Source: Neorhizobium sp. UBA7851 (lineage in GTDB: Bacteria; Pseudomonadota; Alphaproteobacteria; Rhizobiales; Rhizobiaceae). Taken from it: a stretch of DNA of 64,000 bases. The translations under genes were made by a program, and so were the position numbers. Numbering within the stretch: the first letter of the stretch is position 1; each line of letters opens with the position of its first letter. The stretch is from the NCBI GenBank assembly GCA_002500765.1, contig DLSX01000126.1:9466-73465 (forward strand), given 5' to 3'. The notes under the pieces are model-generated. The model saw only the letters and a program-made list of their open reading frames with translations, did not search any database and was not told where the DNA came from. Below, one piece after another: positions 42,365 to 51,553 of this stretch.

Positions 42365-44032
42365 ATGGCAAAAGTTCCTGGTTTGATACAACGCGGAAAC
42401 ACATATTCCTTCCGCAAGCGAGTGCCTTCTGATCTGGTCGCGGCAGTAGGCCAAAAGGAAGTTTGGGTGTCGCTAGGTACTTCCGACTATAAAATCGCCG
42501 CCAGAGAAGCGCGACTCGCTGCCGTTCAACTCGATGTCTTGTGGCAAAAACAGCGACAGGCATTGAAACAGGGCGAGCCGGTCAGCCGAAAAGACACAGT
42601 GACCGAAGCCGAAATGCGGCGGGCAGTGATCGGTGACTTCTGGCAACGGCAGCAAGGCGCCCCCCTCGTTGAAGATGACGAGGTTCGGGAAAACCTCACT
42701 CACGAAATCGGAGGCCTTGAAACGCGTGACCCTTCATCGGAGGCCGCACTCCTAACCCAAGCCCGATCGATCGTCGCAGAGAAGAAGCTGGCCATCCCAC
42801 TTCCTCTCGCAGCCACGATGGGAAAACGCGCCGAGCCATTCACAGCCTCGCCAGAGCTTATGCGATTGCTGGAGCTGGTGCGGCGTGCAGACATCGAGCA
42901 CCTGAAACGCATGCTCGACCGGATGGATGGCCAACACGGCGACGTGGCGCATGATCCTCTTTTCGCGGGCATCAATTCCATCTCTCCGGCACCAACACAG
43001 GCCGAAAGCGTCACCTTGGGCGAGGCCATCACCCGTATGCAGAGTGACCCGACACGCGCTCACTTGGGCGACACGGCCGACGCTAAGTATGTGATGACCT
43101 TTCGGGCAATGCGTGAAGTCATCGGCGATGATCGCACGCTTGCATCGATCTCGCGCGCCGACTGCGCCATCGTGCAGGAACTATTTGCAGGGATGCCGGC
43201 CAATGTGTCCAAGCTCAAGGCCTACAAGAAATGCAGGACGCTGCGTGAAATGGTGACGCTGGCAGCAGAACGACACGACAAGATTATCTCGCCCGGTACC
43301 ATTCGAGTGTACACGCACACCCTGTCAGCCTTCTTCAATTGGGCGATTGGGAAGGGCCTGCTAACCGTAAATCCCGCAACGCGCATGGCGCCAAAGAAAG
43401 TATCTGGCGAAACTTCGAAGCGGCCGTTCAACGTGACCGAAATGAACAAGATTGTCGCGGCCCTGCCGAAATGGTCGAAGGATGGAGAGATGGCCGGCCG
43501 CTATTGGGTGCCGCTTATCGCCATCTACTCAGGCATGCGAATGGGTGAGATCGTCAGCATGGGCGTTGATGATATTGGCCTGCGGGATCGCGTTGAATGC
43601 TTTATTCTCAGAAAGACAGCCGACAAGAGCCTCAAAACGCCTGGAGCCGAACGCATCATCCCTATCCACCCTGAGCTTATACGCCTGGGACTGTTGCAAC
43701 GCGTTGCAAAACTGCGGGAAGATGGCGTGTCCCGCCTCTTCGCCGATCTCGAAGGCGAGAGCCAGGACCAGATCAGCGACATATTCCAAAAGCGTTTCGC
43801 CTATTTCCAGAAGAAGCAGCTCGGCATCGATGAGGCCGGCACGTCCTTCCACTCGTTCCGGCATGGCTTCCGAGATGCACTTCGCGAGGCCGGCGTGCCG
43901 ATTGATGCAACACGCGCTTTGGGCGGTTGGGCGCGCTCGGGCGGCGTTGAAGAGCGATATGGGCAAGGCACGCGACCGGCAACCTTAGCCACATGGATGG
44001 CTAAGGTGCGCTATGATGGACTACTAGCTTAG
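42365..44032 (+). CDS. int: Tyrosine recombinase/integrase of the element
   Basis: About 555 residues. The N terminus (GLIQRGNTYSFRKRVPSDL) is the DUF6538-type arm region of large integrases. A SAM-like core-binding domain lies at about 245-365, and the catalytic domain follows with the arginine in YSGMRMGEIV, HSFRHGF (HxxR), the GGWARSGG histidine/tryptophan region and nucleophile tyrosine in EERYGQG. It sits beside the tRNA att site and should drive integration and excision. The ATG chosen starts at MAKVPG. One palindrome copy lies in its coding sequence. Confidence 0.93.
   Translation: MAKVPGLIQRGNTYSFRKRVPSDLVAAVGQKEVWVSLGTSDYKIAAREARLAAVQLDVLWQKQRQALKQGEPVSRKDTVTEAEMRRAVIGDFWQRQQGAPLVEDDEVRENLTHEIGGLETRDPSSEAALLTQARSIVAEKKLAIPLPLAATMGKRAEPFTASPELMRLLELVRRADIEHLKRMLDRMDGQHGDVAHDPLFAGINSISPAPTQAESVTLGEAITRMQSDPTRAHLGDTADAKYVMTFRAMREVIGDDRTLASISRADCAIVQELFAGMPANVSKLKAYKKCRTLREMVTLAAERHDKIISPGTIRVYTHTLSAFFNWAIGKGLLTVNPATRMAPKKVSGETSKRPFNVTEMNKIVAALPKWSKDGEMAGRYWVPLIAIYSGMRMGEIVSMGVDDIGLRDRVECFILRKTADKSLKTPGAERIIPIHPELIRLGLLQRVAKLREDGVSRLFADLEGESQDQISDIFQKRFAYFQKKQLGIDEAGTSFHSFRHGFRDALREAGVPIDATRALGGWARSGGVEERYGQGTRPATLATWMAKVRYDGLLA
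43694..43709. repeat. 16-base palindrome, copy 1 (in int)
   Basis: TTGCAAC-GC-GTTGCAA. In the integrase frame it encodes LQRVA. Confidence 0.85.
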
Positions 44033-44048
44033 TTTTTTGGCGCCGTGA

Positions 44049-45074
44049 CTATTCTTCGAATGCCACTCTACCCTGAGCAAAAAATTGCCCAAGCTCATGT
44101 AGGCGCCGATAGAAGGACAAAACGACCTTTGCCGAGACCAGAGCATTCTCGGCAGTCATCGCCTTGATCGACGCGAATTTTCCGATCTTCAGAAGATTGT
44201 TGAGCTTCTCTGTTTGTTGCAAGATGTAAGGCTCTGAAGCATCTCCCTTCAGGTAGGCGTCGCCGGCCATCTGCAAATACCGATTTTCGTGCAAATATTT
44301 GTACAGCGTGTTGTACGCAATGGTTATCTCGCGTCGATTGGCGAGATAGTTTTCGATAATGGAGCGCAGCTCATCGAAAGTGTCTTCTTTGCCTAACATA
44401 TCAACATAGCCGGGCGACGCGTACTGAATTTTATTTAGGCTTAACTGCTCGCTGGGTGGCACATTGTCGTTCAGATCGTGAAACAAATGCACATAGCTAA
44501 ATCCACCCTGATACGGCCGCTCCATGAATGGCCTACGTATGTCCTGCTGTTGTTTCAACGAAATCCCTGGCAGCTCCCAAGTGTTCACAGCCGTCGAAAA
44601 TGCGTAAATATCGGCATATCGTTGATTGAATTGACCGAACTCAACGAGTTCCCATTCTCCATCTACAAAAAGCCGCGAAGATTCGTCTGGACGCTGAGCG
44701 TGCTCAAATTCCTCTGTGTGATTACTTTCGAAAAAGCGCGGCGACGGGAGATATTCTTCTGGCGCATCATCGAGGTACTGCGTCATGAAGACGGTACCCT
44801 CTTCCATCTCGGACAGATCGAAAGTGTACGCGGTTCTCTGGTCGGGATAGGTAAACAGGTAACGCAAATCCACGCTACCAGACATATATTTATCCCAATT
44901 TTTCGGAGATACGGATGTCGCATAGAAGAAAAGCGCATCGTCTTTATTGCTGGGAACAGCAAGCGCGATAATCCGAGTTTTTGCGGAAATAAGGGTGATG
45001 AGCTGCGGCTCGTCCATATAGACGAGCGTCGCTTGGTACTGAGCTTTTCGGCGCCTAGGCTTCAGCGGTTTCAT
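44049..45074 (-). CDS. Cargo protein of unknown function (second gene of pair)
   Basis: About 341 residues. I do not recognise a firm family; the N-terminal region (MDEPQLITLISAKTRIIALAV, then WDKYMSGSVDLRYLFTYP) has a beta-rich look and may belong to the uncharacterised DUF6575 group. The rest is mixed alpha/beta with a helical C terminus. Base composition is visibly lower in GC than the phage genes. Its ATG overlaps the stop of the preceding gene (ATGA), so the two are made together. A defence or lysogenic-conversion role is possible but only inferred from position. Confidence 0.7.
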   Translation of the reverse strand: MKPLKPRRRKAQYQATLVYMDEPQLITLISAKTRIIALAVPSNKDDALFFYATSVSPKNWDKYMSGSVDLRYLFTYPDQRTAYTFDLSEMEEGTVFMTQYLDDAPEEYLPSPRFFESNHTEEFEHAQRPDESSRLFVDGEWELVEFGQFNQRYADIYAFSTAVNTWELPGISLKQQQDIRRPFMERPYQGGFSYVHLFHDLNDNVPPSEQLSLNKIQYASPGYVDMLGKEDTFDELRSIIENYLANRREITIAYNTLYKYLHENRYLQMAGDAYLKGDASEPYILQQTEKLNNLLKIGKFASIKAMTAENALVSAKVVLSFYRRLHELGQFFAQGRVAFEE

Positions 45075-45460
45075 CAGACTTTGTCCAAACTCTCTACGGT
45101 GGTCACAGCCGTTAGCGGATCGAATGCTCCATACATCCAAAAATCGATGTGGCCCTTCTTACCCTCGATCCATCGGCCTGAACCTGCGGGAATTGTCAAC
45201 TCCGCTATAAAATTTGCGAAAGTACGAGGCTTTGGCAATTTTGACGAAATGTTTGCGATCTGCGATTTATCACGGAACAGCGAACATGACGCCCAGCGAC
45301 ATGGATCAACCGGAAATGCGGCCTTTTTCCCCAAAGCGGCATGAGATACGAAATCATCCTTCGAAGGAGGGTCTTGGTCCGTCCGACGAAACACGGGGCC
45401 GATTGCGTCTTCGATAGCCTTGGCCGGCGGGCAAGACGGCGGCAATTCCTCACAGTACAT
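45074..45460 (-). CDS. Cargo protein of unknown function (first gene of pair)
   Basis: About 128 residues, soluble, no signal peptide. A proline-rich N terminus precedes a conserved-looking core (DPCRWASCSLFRDKSQIA, KLPKPRTFANFIAEL, IPAGSGRWIEGKKGHIDFWMYGAFDP). I do not recognise it. It is coupled to the larger gene downstream and lies between the tape measure and integrase genes, where distal tail genes would be expected in a complete siphophage. Confidence 0.65.
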   Translation of the reverse strand: MYCEELPPSCPPAKAIEDAIGPVFRRTDQDPPSKDDFVSHAALGKKAAFPVDPCRWASCSLFRDKSQIANISSKLPKPRTFANFIAELTIPAGSGRWIEGKKGHIDFWMYGAFDPLTAVTTVESLDKV

Positions 45461-45572
45461 TTTGTCCCCGTTTTTTAGGAAATCCTAGAATTTCTTCTTT
45501 GGACGAGAGATATTTGATTCTATCTATGGATGTAATCCAGCCGTCTTAATAAAACTTTGCACAAGATCAACC

Positions 45573-48278
45573 TTAGAAGCGACCACGATTAAGTAAATTG
45601 CCGGAGCGCTGCTGTTTGATGGTGAACTCGGTCATCTTGTTCTCCAGCAACGTGTCCATTTCTTTTGTGAGGCGGGCGCTTAGGGCCTGATCGGTATCCT
45701 TGTTGCCGGATGCCTGTACGGTGATCGGCATCGTTGGCGAGAACACATTCGAGATGTTGTTCACCCGCCCTCCGGTAACCTCGCCGACGCTAAGCGTAGG
45801 TAGGACTGGCGTCTTACCGGCATTAATGCTTTCGAGGAGCGGCCGATTTTCTCCTGCCGCCTTGGCGTTGATAACGTGCTCGCCATCGGAAAGCTTAGCT
45901 AGCACGCTATCGCTGCGCGACGTGCCAGGCCCCCGCACTCTGCCACCACTGGCAAAGGCTTTTATCTCGCCGCCATCCTTCGCGCCGAACAGTGATCCGA
46001 AGAGGCCGCCCAGGATGCCGCCAGAGCCGGAAGTTCCGAAGATGCCAGCCAGCGGGCCGTCTCCCAATAATGCAGCCTGGAGCGTCGCCTTTACGAGCAT
46101 CTGAAGAAGCCCCTGGAGAGCCTGTTCCGCCGTTGTCGTCCCCATGACAAGACCGGTCAGCGCGTCGCTGACGCCCTGAGCGAAGAAATCAGCCGTCTCA
46201 CGGGCGTTTTGCTGCGAAATGGCAAGACGGTCGGTGGCCTGCACGGCCTGCGCCATATCCTGGGCGAGTTGCTGGATTTCTGAACGCTGCTGCGGCGTGA
46301 GGGTGATGCCAGCGCGTTGGGCTTCGACAAGCATCTGCTGTTCGTAGCGAAAGGCGGCTGCGGCCTGGGCCGACATGTTAAAGGCCTGCTGCTCTCCCTG
46401 TTGCGTCTTGGTGAACTGCTGGGCTTCCGTGACGATCTGGCGATAGGCCTGCGCCTGTTGGGTCAGCTCTTGGGTTTGGCGTTGCACGTCAGCGGCGTTG
46501 GCCTTACCTCGCGCATCCGTGTCCTCAATATGCCAGTTCTCATTCGAGAGCGGGAAGGACAGGCCGAAATTGCCGGCATTCTGATGTACCCACTGGCGGG
46601 AAGCATCAGAACTGTAACCGAGATCGGCGGCATTGCCCTTATTATGCTGGCTGTTGCCAGGAGGTGCCACCCACTTACGGGCCGCTTCCGGCGAGCCGTA
46701 TTTCTTCAAGGCATCAAGCCAGAGCTGGGCCTGTCGTTCGGTCGATCGGTAACCGGAATTGACGCTGACGCTACCCTTCAAATCATCCGGCATGCTGGCG
46801 AGCATGGTAGCAAGCTTGCGCTGGAATTCCGCCGCCATGCCTAAGATATGATCTTGCCCTTTCCCCGATGCCAAGACACTGGACAGATAGCGGGTCGGAT
46901 CATCGGTGGCTGACTTCACGTTCACAGCCTGGAGCGCTTTACCGCGCATCTCGTTGGCGAGATAGACATCGCCCATGGTGCGGGACTTATTCAGTGCCGC
47001 TTTATAGGCGGCATCAATTCGGGCCTGGGCATCAAGGGTCGCAAGCGAGTTGGCGAGGTCCGGCACTTCCTTTTTCAGCGCGCGAACGGCATCGGCGAAT
47101 GTCTGAAGCCCCTTAGCACCATTGCCGGCCGAGGTGCCGGTGCTGTTCAGCGCGCCATAGAGGTTTTCAAGCGAAGGCGTCGCATCCTTCGCCTCTTCTC
47201 CAGTGCGATAGATGAAGCCCTCGTTATATCCGTTGCGGCGATCAAGAATGTCGCGAAGTCCGATCGCCTCGTCGGTGAGACGCTGGATTTCCTGCTGTGA
47301 CTGCCGGATGTTCATTTCATCGGCTGGCGTCCCCGTTGCAACTTGTTGCAAATCGGTGAGGTGCTGTTTCTCCGCTTCGAGCTGGCTGTAAATGTTGCTT
47401 AGGCGGCTCTGGACGTTACGCGTCGATTGCTCTTCGAGTTTATTGAAACTGTCGAGAACGTCGTCCATGGCGCCGACAAGACCCAGAATGGATTGCTTTG
47501 TCCAGGTGCTTACCGTGCTGCCGATCGCCGTAAATTTCCGGTCGAGTTCGTCGGCACGGGCGATCACCTCATCAGACATCACCGCGCCCAGGTCGTTCGC
47601 CTCCTGGATAAGTTTGCGCACTCCATCGGCGCCGCGGTCCAGCAATTCGACAAAGCGCTCGCCACCGGTGCCGCCGAACAGCTCATCGGCGATACGGATT
47701 TGCGCGGCGCGGTCCAGGTGCTCAAGCTTGCCGATGATATCCACCAAAAGCGCGGAAGGGTCTTTCAGTTTTTGCTTCAGCTCGGCGGCGCTGTAGCCAA
47801 GACGCTGGAATGCTTCGGCAGCGCTCCCCTGCCCGGTCACGATAAATTCGTCGGCACGAAGGGAAAGCTCCTTCATGCCATCTGTCAGAGCATCGATAGG
47901 GATACGGTTCGCCTGGGCGACATAGCCCAATTCCTGGAAAGCCTTGGATGACAAGCCGGCACGCTTTGCCTCATTCCCGACGTTTGCGATTTCGCGGGTC
48001 AGCGAGCCGACGCGGCTTAGAATTCCCTCAAGAACGCCGATGGAGAGACCGGTAACGAGGCCGGCAATGCCACCCTTCATGGCAGCCATTGCGACGTTGA
48101 CGCCCTTGGCAGCTTTGGTCATCGATGTTTCGAGCGCGTCAGCCGATCGTTTGGCCCGGCGTTCGATCTGATCGAAATTGTTCACGGCCGTGCGGTTGGC
48201 GCGCTGGAAGTTCCGCTCGAATTCCTTGATGCGGGCTTCGAGGGCGACAACGAGGCGTTCTTCTTCGGTTGCGGGCAT
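45573..48278 (-). CDS. Tail tape measure protein with embedded M15-type peptidase domain
   Basis: About 901 residues. The N-terminal part is helical with a hydrophobic segment (about 65-85); the C terminus has glycine-rich SGGILGGLFGSLFGAKDGGE and the FASGGRVRGPGTSRSDSVLAKLSDGEHVI segment typical of tape measures. At about 490-590 lies a D,D-carboxypeptidase-like module with SQHNKGNAADLGY and NWHIED supplying His, Asp and His zinc ligands, presumably to open peptidoglycan during DNA entry. It is the last recognisable structural gene in the operon. Confidence 0.88.
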   Translation of the reverse strand: MPATEEERLVVALEARIKEFERNFQRANRTAVNNFDQIERRAKRSADALETSMTKAAKGVNVAMAAMKGGIAGLVTGLSIGVLEGILSRVGSLTREIANVGNEAKRAGLSSKAFQELGYVAQANRIPIDALTDGMKELSLRADEFIVTGQGSAAEAFQRLGYSAAELKQKLKDPSALLVDIIGKLEHLDRAAQIRIADELFGGTGGERFVELLDRGADGVRKLIQEANDLGAVMSDEVIARADELDRKFTAIGSTVSTWTKQSILGLVGAMDDVLDSFNKLEEQSTRNVQSRLSNIYSQLEAEKQHLTDLQQVATGTPADEMNIRQSQQEIQRLTDEAIGLRDILDRRNGYNEGFIYRTGEEAKDATPSLENLYGALNSTGTSAGNGAKGLQTFADAVRALKKEVPDLANSLATLDAQARIDAAYKAALNKSRTMGDVYLANEMRGKALQAVNVKSATDDPTRYLSSVLASGKGQDHILGMAAEFQRKLATMLASMPDDLKGSVSVNSGYRSTERQAQLWLDALKKYGSPEAARKWVAPPGNSQHNKGNAADLGYSSDASRQWVHQNAGNFGLSFPLSNENWHIEDTDARGKANAADVQRQTQELTQQAQAYRQIVTEAQQFTKTQQGEQQAFNMSAQAAAAFRYEQQMLVEAQRAGITLTPQQRSEIQQLAQDMAQAVQATDRLAISQQNARETADFFAQGVSDALTGLVMGTTTAEQALQGLLQMLVKATLQAALLGDGPLAGIFGTSGSGGILGGLFGSLFGAKDGGEIKAFASGGRVRGPGTSRSDSVLAKLSDGEHVINAKAAGENRPLLESINAGKTPVLPTLSVGEVTGGRVNNISNVFSPTMPITVQASGNKDTDQALSARLTKEMDTLLENKMTEFTIKQQRSGNLLNRGRF
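47336..47351. repeat. 16-base palindrome, copy 2 (in tape measure)
   Basis: TTGCAAC-TT-GTTGCAA. In the minus-strand gene frame it encodes LQQVA. Confidence 0.85.
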
Positions 48279-48289
48279 GGGGATTTCCT

Positions 48290-49972
48290 TTAGAAAACGA
48301 GCAAGCCCTCCGGGCGCTCAGAAGCGTTGTCGTAAATCGACCGATTATCCTCGCCCAGCACGGCGCGTCCGACCGCCATGGCGGTGGCGACGGCGCCATC
48401 AATCTTGTCGCGGGCCTTGCCCTTGTGGAATGACAGATTGCCCTTTCCGTCATCCTGGATAGCGATGTTGTCGAAGTTCCACCGGAGGACGGGATTGCCA
48501 CCGTGTTGAAACCTGCGAGCGATGATTGATTTTTCCAGCTCTTTGATCGCCGGCCCCATGGTGACCCAGCCTTGCCGCATCTCGATAGCCGGAAAGCCGT
48601 CTTCCGCTAGATTGGCCATGGTGATGCGGGCATAGTGCGGGTCGAAGGCGATCTCGCGCACGTCGAAGCGAGAACAAAGGTCGCGAATGTGATCCTCGAC
48701 CGCGCGTATATCGACAACATTGCCCGGCGTTGCATAGATGAGGCCTTCTTCAGCCCACCGACTGTAGGGATAACCGGATTGCTGCGTCCGCCTATCGAGA
48801 TTGTCTTCAGGGCAAAAGAACCACGGCACGACAATGTAGCCGTCGTTTCCATCTCGCCAAGCGGCCACGATCGCAGTCAAGTCACTGGTCGATGACAAGT
48901 CCACACCTATCCAGCATGGGTCATTTTCCAAATCTTCAAGATCGACCGGCGCGGCGCCCTGGTCGTAGATGCTCATCTCTACAAACGGGTCAGAGGAATG
49001 GCCCAGCCAGACATTGAGATGGAGTTGGCGGAAGGCTTCGCGGTCGGCCGGGCGTTCGGCAGCCTCGCGAGCAAGCTGACGAAGGCCGGCGATGTCAGGA
49101 TAACCATGGGCGAGACCGGGATTGGCGGCGCGCCAGACATCTTCATCCTGCCAGTCGGCGTCAGGATGGGTTTCGAACAAAATCGGCAACGTCGCCGGAT
49201 CATCAATTTTGCCAGAGGCGACCTTGCGGGCATAATCGATGATCTGAAAGCCGATATTCTCCTGCCCTCGCCCGGCCGTTGTGATGATGATGGAGAGCGA
49301 GCCCGGCACCTTCACAAGGCCGGTGCGAATGACATCGAAGAGGTCGCGCTTTTTCCAGGCGTGAATTTCGTCCATCAGGGCGAAGACTGGCGTTCGCCCG
49401 TGCTGTGTCCCGGCGTCGCTGGAAAGGCTTTCGAGAAATGAGCCATTCGGAAAGGTCAGGCGGTTTTTATATTCCTGGAGCTTGATCGCGTTCCCAGCAT
49501 CGAAGCGGCGCGATTGCTGCCCTTTTGTCCAGAGATCAGCGTCTCCGGCGCGGATGATGCTTTCGGCTTCGGAGAAGGCGAGCTTCGCCTGTTTTCGGTC
49601 GGCAGCGGCGGTCAAGACTTCGCCACCTGGACGAGCCTCTGGCCCATGGGTGTGAAGCAGTGCCAGTGCAGCGCCCAAACTGGTTTTGCGGTTTCCGCGC
49701 GGGAGGAGCATCACGACGTTGCGTACGATGCGTGTGCCGTCATCATGGCGCGGGCCGTATATATGTCGGACAATCTTCTCCTGCCATGGGTCGAGCTGGA
49801 ACGCGTTGCCCGGCAATTCCGACTTCGGATGCTTCAGGGCACGAAGCCAATCAACCGCGCGCTGACCGTAGCCGAGCGGGTCGGCAATCTCAGGGAAAGG
49901 GTTGACCGGTGCAACGCGTTGGAATGCCTGTCGGGTCCGCTTTCGGATTACGGGTTTTGCAACGGGTTGCAA
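48290..49972 (-). CDS. Terminase large subunit, HK97-like
   Basis: About 560 residues. The ATPase half has a Walker-A-like LLPRGNRKTS (about residue 86), Walker B VFALMDEIHA (about 188) and SIIITTAG coupling motif. The nuclease half has IGVDLSSTSDLTAI, the acidic FDPHYA and IDGAVATAMA. It packages DNA into proheads. There is no suitable ATG: I place the start at a TTG six bases after GGGAGG, one base after the preceding gene's stop, exactly where a palindrome copy begins. It normally precedes portal, but here lies far downstream of it. Confidence 0.9.
   Translation of the reverse strand: MQPVAKPVIRKRTRQAFQRVAPVNPFPEIADPLGYGQRAVDWLRALKHPKSELPGNAFQLDPWQEKIVRHIYGPRHDDGTRIVRNVVMLLPRGNRKTSLGAALALLHTHGPEARPGGEVLTAAADRKQAKLAFSEAESIIRAGDADLWTKGQQSRRFDAGNAIKLQEYKNRLTFPNGSFLESLSSDAGTQHGRTPVFALMDEIHAWKKRDLFDVIRTGLVKVPGSLSIIITTAGRGQENIGFQIIDYARKVASGKIDDPATLPILFETHPDADWQDEDVWRAANPGLAHGYPDIAGLRQLAREAAERPADREAFRQLHLNVWLGHSSDPFVEMSIYDQGAAPVDLEDLENDPCWIGVDLSSTSDLTAIVAAWRDGNDGYIVVPWFFCPEDNLDRRTQQSGYPYSRWAEEGLIYATPGNVVDIRAVEDHIRDLCSRFDVREIAFDPHYARITMANLAEDGFPAIEMRQGWVTMGPAIKELEKSIIARRFQHGGNPVLRWNFDNIAIQDDGKGNLSFHKGKARDKIDGAVATAMAVGRAVLGEDNRSIYDNASERPEGLLVF
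49957..49972. repeat. 16-base palindrome, copy 3 (at terminase start)
   Basis: TTGCAAC-GG-GTTGCAA. The proposed TTG start of the terminase gene is the first codon inside it (LQPVA). A degenerate copy lies about 35 bases further into the gene at 49910-49923. Confidence 0.85.
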
Positions 49973-49973
49973 C

Positions 49974-50288
49974 TCAGCCTCCCGCCACGCATCGCAGGTC
50001 CAGCCCGTCCCGCCGGCCCAATTCCTTAATTTCCTTGAGGTCGAAAAAATCGCCTTGAAAAGAGACGCGATCGGCAGTCGCGAGGCCTTCGCGATGGCGA
50101 ATGCGGAACACAAAGGCAGTTTGCTCGCTGGTGCCGGCGCTCTTGAGGAATTCTTCTGCGCTCTGTTGGATCACCTGGGCGCGTACGGTGACGAGATCGG
50201 TCCAACCTTCCGTCACGGTCCCATAGTCGTCAATGACTTCCCCGCGCCGTTGAATGGTGATGGTCTTGTCGAGTTTACCGGCACGCAT
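49974..50288 (-). CDS. Phage head-tail adaptor/closure protein
   Basis: About 104 residues. MRAGKLDKTITIQRRGEVIDDYGTVTEGW is the characteristic start of the HK97-type head-tail joining family, followed by VRAQVIQQSAEEF. Its ATG overlaps the stop of the DUF3168 gene (ATGA). It should form part of the connector between portal and tail. Confidence 0.88.
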   Translation of the reverse strand: MRAGKLDKTITIQRRGEVIDDYGTVTEGWTDLVTVRAQVIQQSAEEFLKSAGTSEQTAFVFRIRHREGLATADRVSFQGDFFDLKEIKELGRRDGLDLRCVAGG

Positions 50289-50695
50289 CAGGCAAGTTCC
50301 TTCACGATCGCTGATAGCGAGATTACGGCATGCGAATGGATGCCATCGGGGTCGCGAAGGAAGCGGGAGGACGCCACATGGAGATCGGCCACATGCAAGC
50401 CGGCAGCCGCCCACACGGTATCGGTCAGCGCTGCCCGGATAGCGCCAGCTATTTGCTTTGCAGTGACAAGGCCGGTTTCAGCCACCCAGATATGAAGGTC
50501 CAGAACAACATCATGGCGCTGACGCGAAATATCACCGGCCGGTGATGACATACCTTCTCCGATCAGAACGCACGGAAAAACGGCAGGAATGCCATTGGCA
50601 TCGCGCACGTTGGCGGCCGGAACGAGCGCAGTCAGCGCCGAAGAAGCTACCAGACGAGAGCGGATCGCAGCTTGGAGAGCGAGAGACGGCTCCAT
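50288..50695 (-). CDS. DUF3168 tail completion/terminator-like protein
   Basis: About 135 residues. EPSLALQAAIRSRLVASSALTALVP and VFPCVLIGEG fit the DUF3168 family, tail-terminator-like proteins that cap the tail tube. It is coupled by overlapping stop and start codons to both neighbours. Confidence 0.83.
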   Translation of the reverse strand: MEPSLALQAAIRSRLVASSALTALVPAANVRDANGIPAVFPCVLIGEGMSSPAGDISRQRHDVVLDLHIWVAETGLVTAKQIAGAIRAALTDTVWAAAGLHVADLHVASSRFLRDPDGIHSHAVISLSAIVKELA

Positions 50696-51099
50696 TATCT
50701 GGCCTCCTTCACGGCCTTGCGGATGGCACGTTTGATGCGGTTGGCGAGGCCCTTGCGTTTCAGCCGAAAGGCCGGCCAAAAGAACGGCTGGGCGGTCGTG
50801 TTGGCAGTGCCGTATTCGACAAGATGCGGATAACGGACCTCCTCATTGCCGACTGTCACAAGCACCTCGTTTTCACCTGCAACGCGCGAGCCGCCCGGCT
50901 GAGAATAGGTCGGAGTCATCTGGCCGGGCGCGGTGACATGGATGCTGGCGCGCAAATCACCACTATCGACCGGAGAAAGCACGCGCATGCCGATCGAGAG
51001 ATCAGTGCCGGCGCTGATCAGGGCAGGTTCAACAGCCTTCCTTACTTCTTTCGGAATGGCATTGAGGCGACGTTTCAGCCTGTCGGTCTGGTGGCTCAT
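50695..51099 (-). CDS. HK97 gp10-like head-tail joining protein
   Basis: About 134 residues. The family pattern is clear: LKRRLNAIPKEVRKAVEPAL, MRVLSPVDSGDLRASIHV, and YPHLVEYGTANTTAQPFFWPAF. The chosen ATG overlaps the stop of the connector gene upstream. Confidence 0.88.
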   Translation of the reverse strand: MSHQTDRLKRRLNAIPKEVRKAVEPALISAGTDLSIGMRVLSPVDSGDLRASIHVTAPGQMTPTYSQPGGSRVAGENEVLVTVGNEEVRYPHLVEYGTANTTAQPFFWPAFRLKRKGLANRIKRAIRKAVKEAR

Positions 51100-51401
51100 C
51101 AGAAGACGTACTCCCGATGCGGCGCAAGCAACTGCCAAACGCTGAAAGGTGTCTCTTCGGCTGTGATGCCGATGAGCGTGGCCTCGCGGTTTTCGTAGAA
51201 ATGCCCGACGAGCTGGAGAATAGCCTCGCGAACATCATCAGGTACATCGTCGGATGTGCCGAAACCGGACGCGAGCGAAAAGCCGATAATGCCCTCGACG
51301 TGAGCCTCTGCGGCATCGATTTTGCCCTGGATAACGAGATCGTCGATCGCGTCGGTAATGTTGAGATGAGCCTTAGCGGCGGTGAGATTGACGATGCTCA
51401 T
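51099..51401 (-). CDS. Phage gp6-like head-tail connector protein
   Basis: About 100 residues. LTAAKAHLNITDAIDDLVIQGKIDAAEAHVEGIIG and DDVREAILQLVGHFYENREA are diagnostic of the gp6-like connector family, which binds under the portal ring. Confidence 0.9.
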   Translation of the reverse strand: MSIVNLTAAKAHLNITDAIDDLVIQGKIDAAEAHVEGIIGFSLASGFGTSDDVPDDVREAILQLVGHFYENREATLIGITAEETPFSVWQLLAPHREYVF

Positions 51402-51553
51402 CGAATGATCCTTTGCAAATCGTGCGCGTGTCTCCCTGCGCCGGTCCCCGAGAGATGTAGAAAGTCGGTGGATACCCCCCGGTCACGCTTGCAAGGCGAA
51501 ATTGCGGGGCTGTATTTTGCACCTTGCAGAGTGATTGTGTGGAGAACAGCCGA

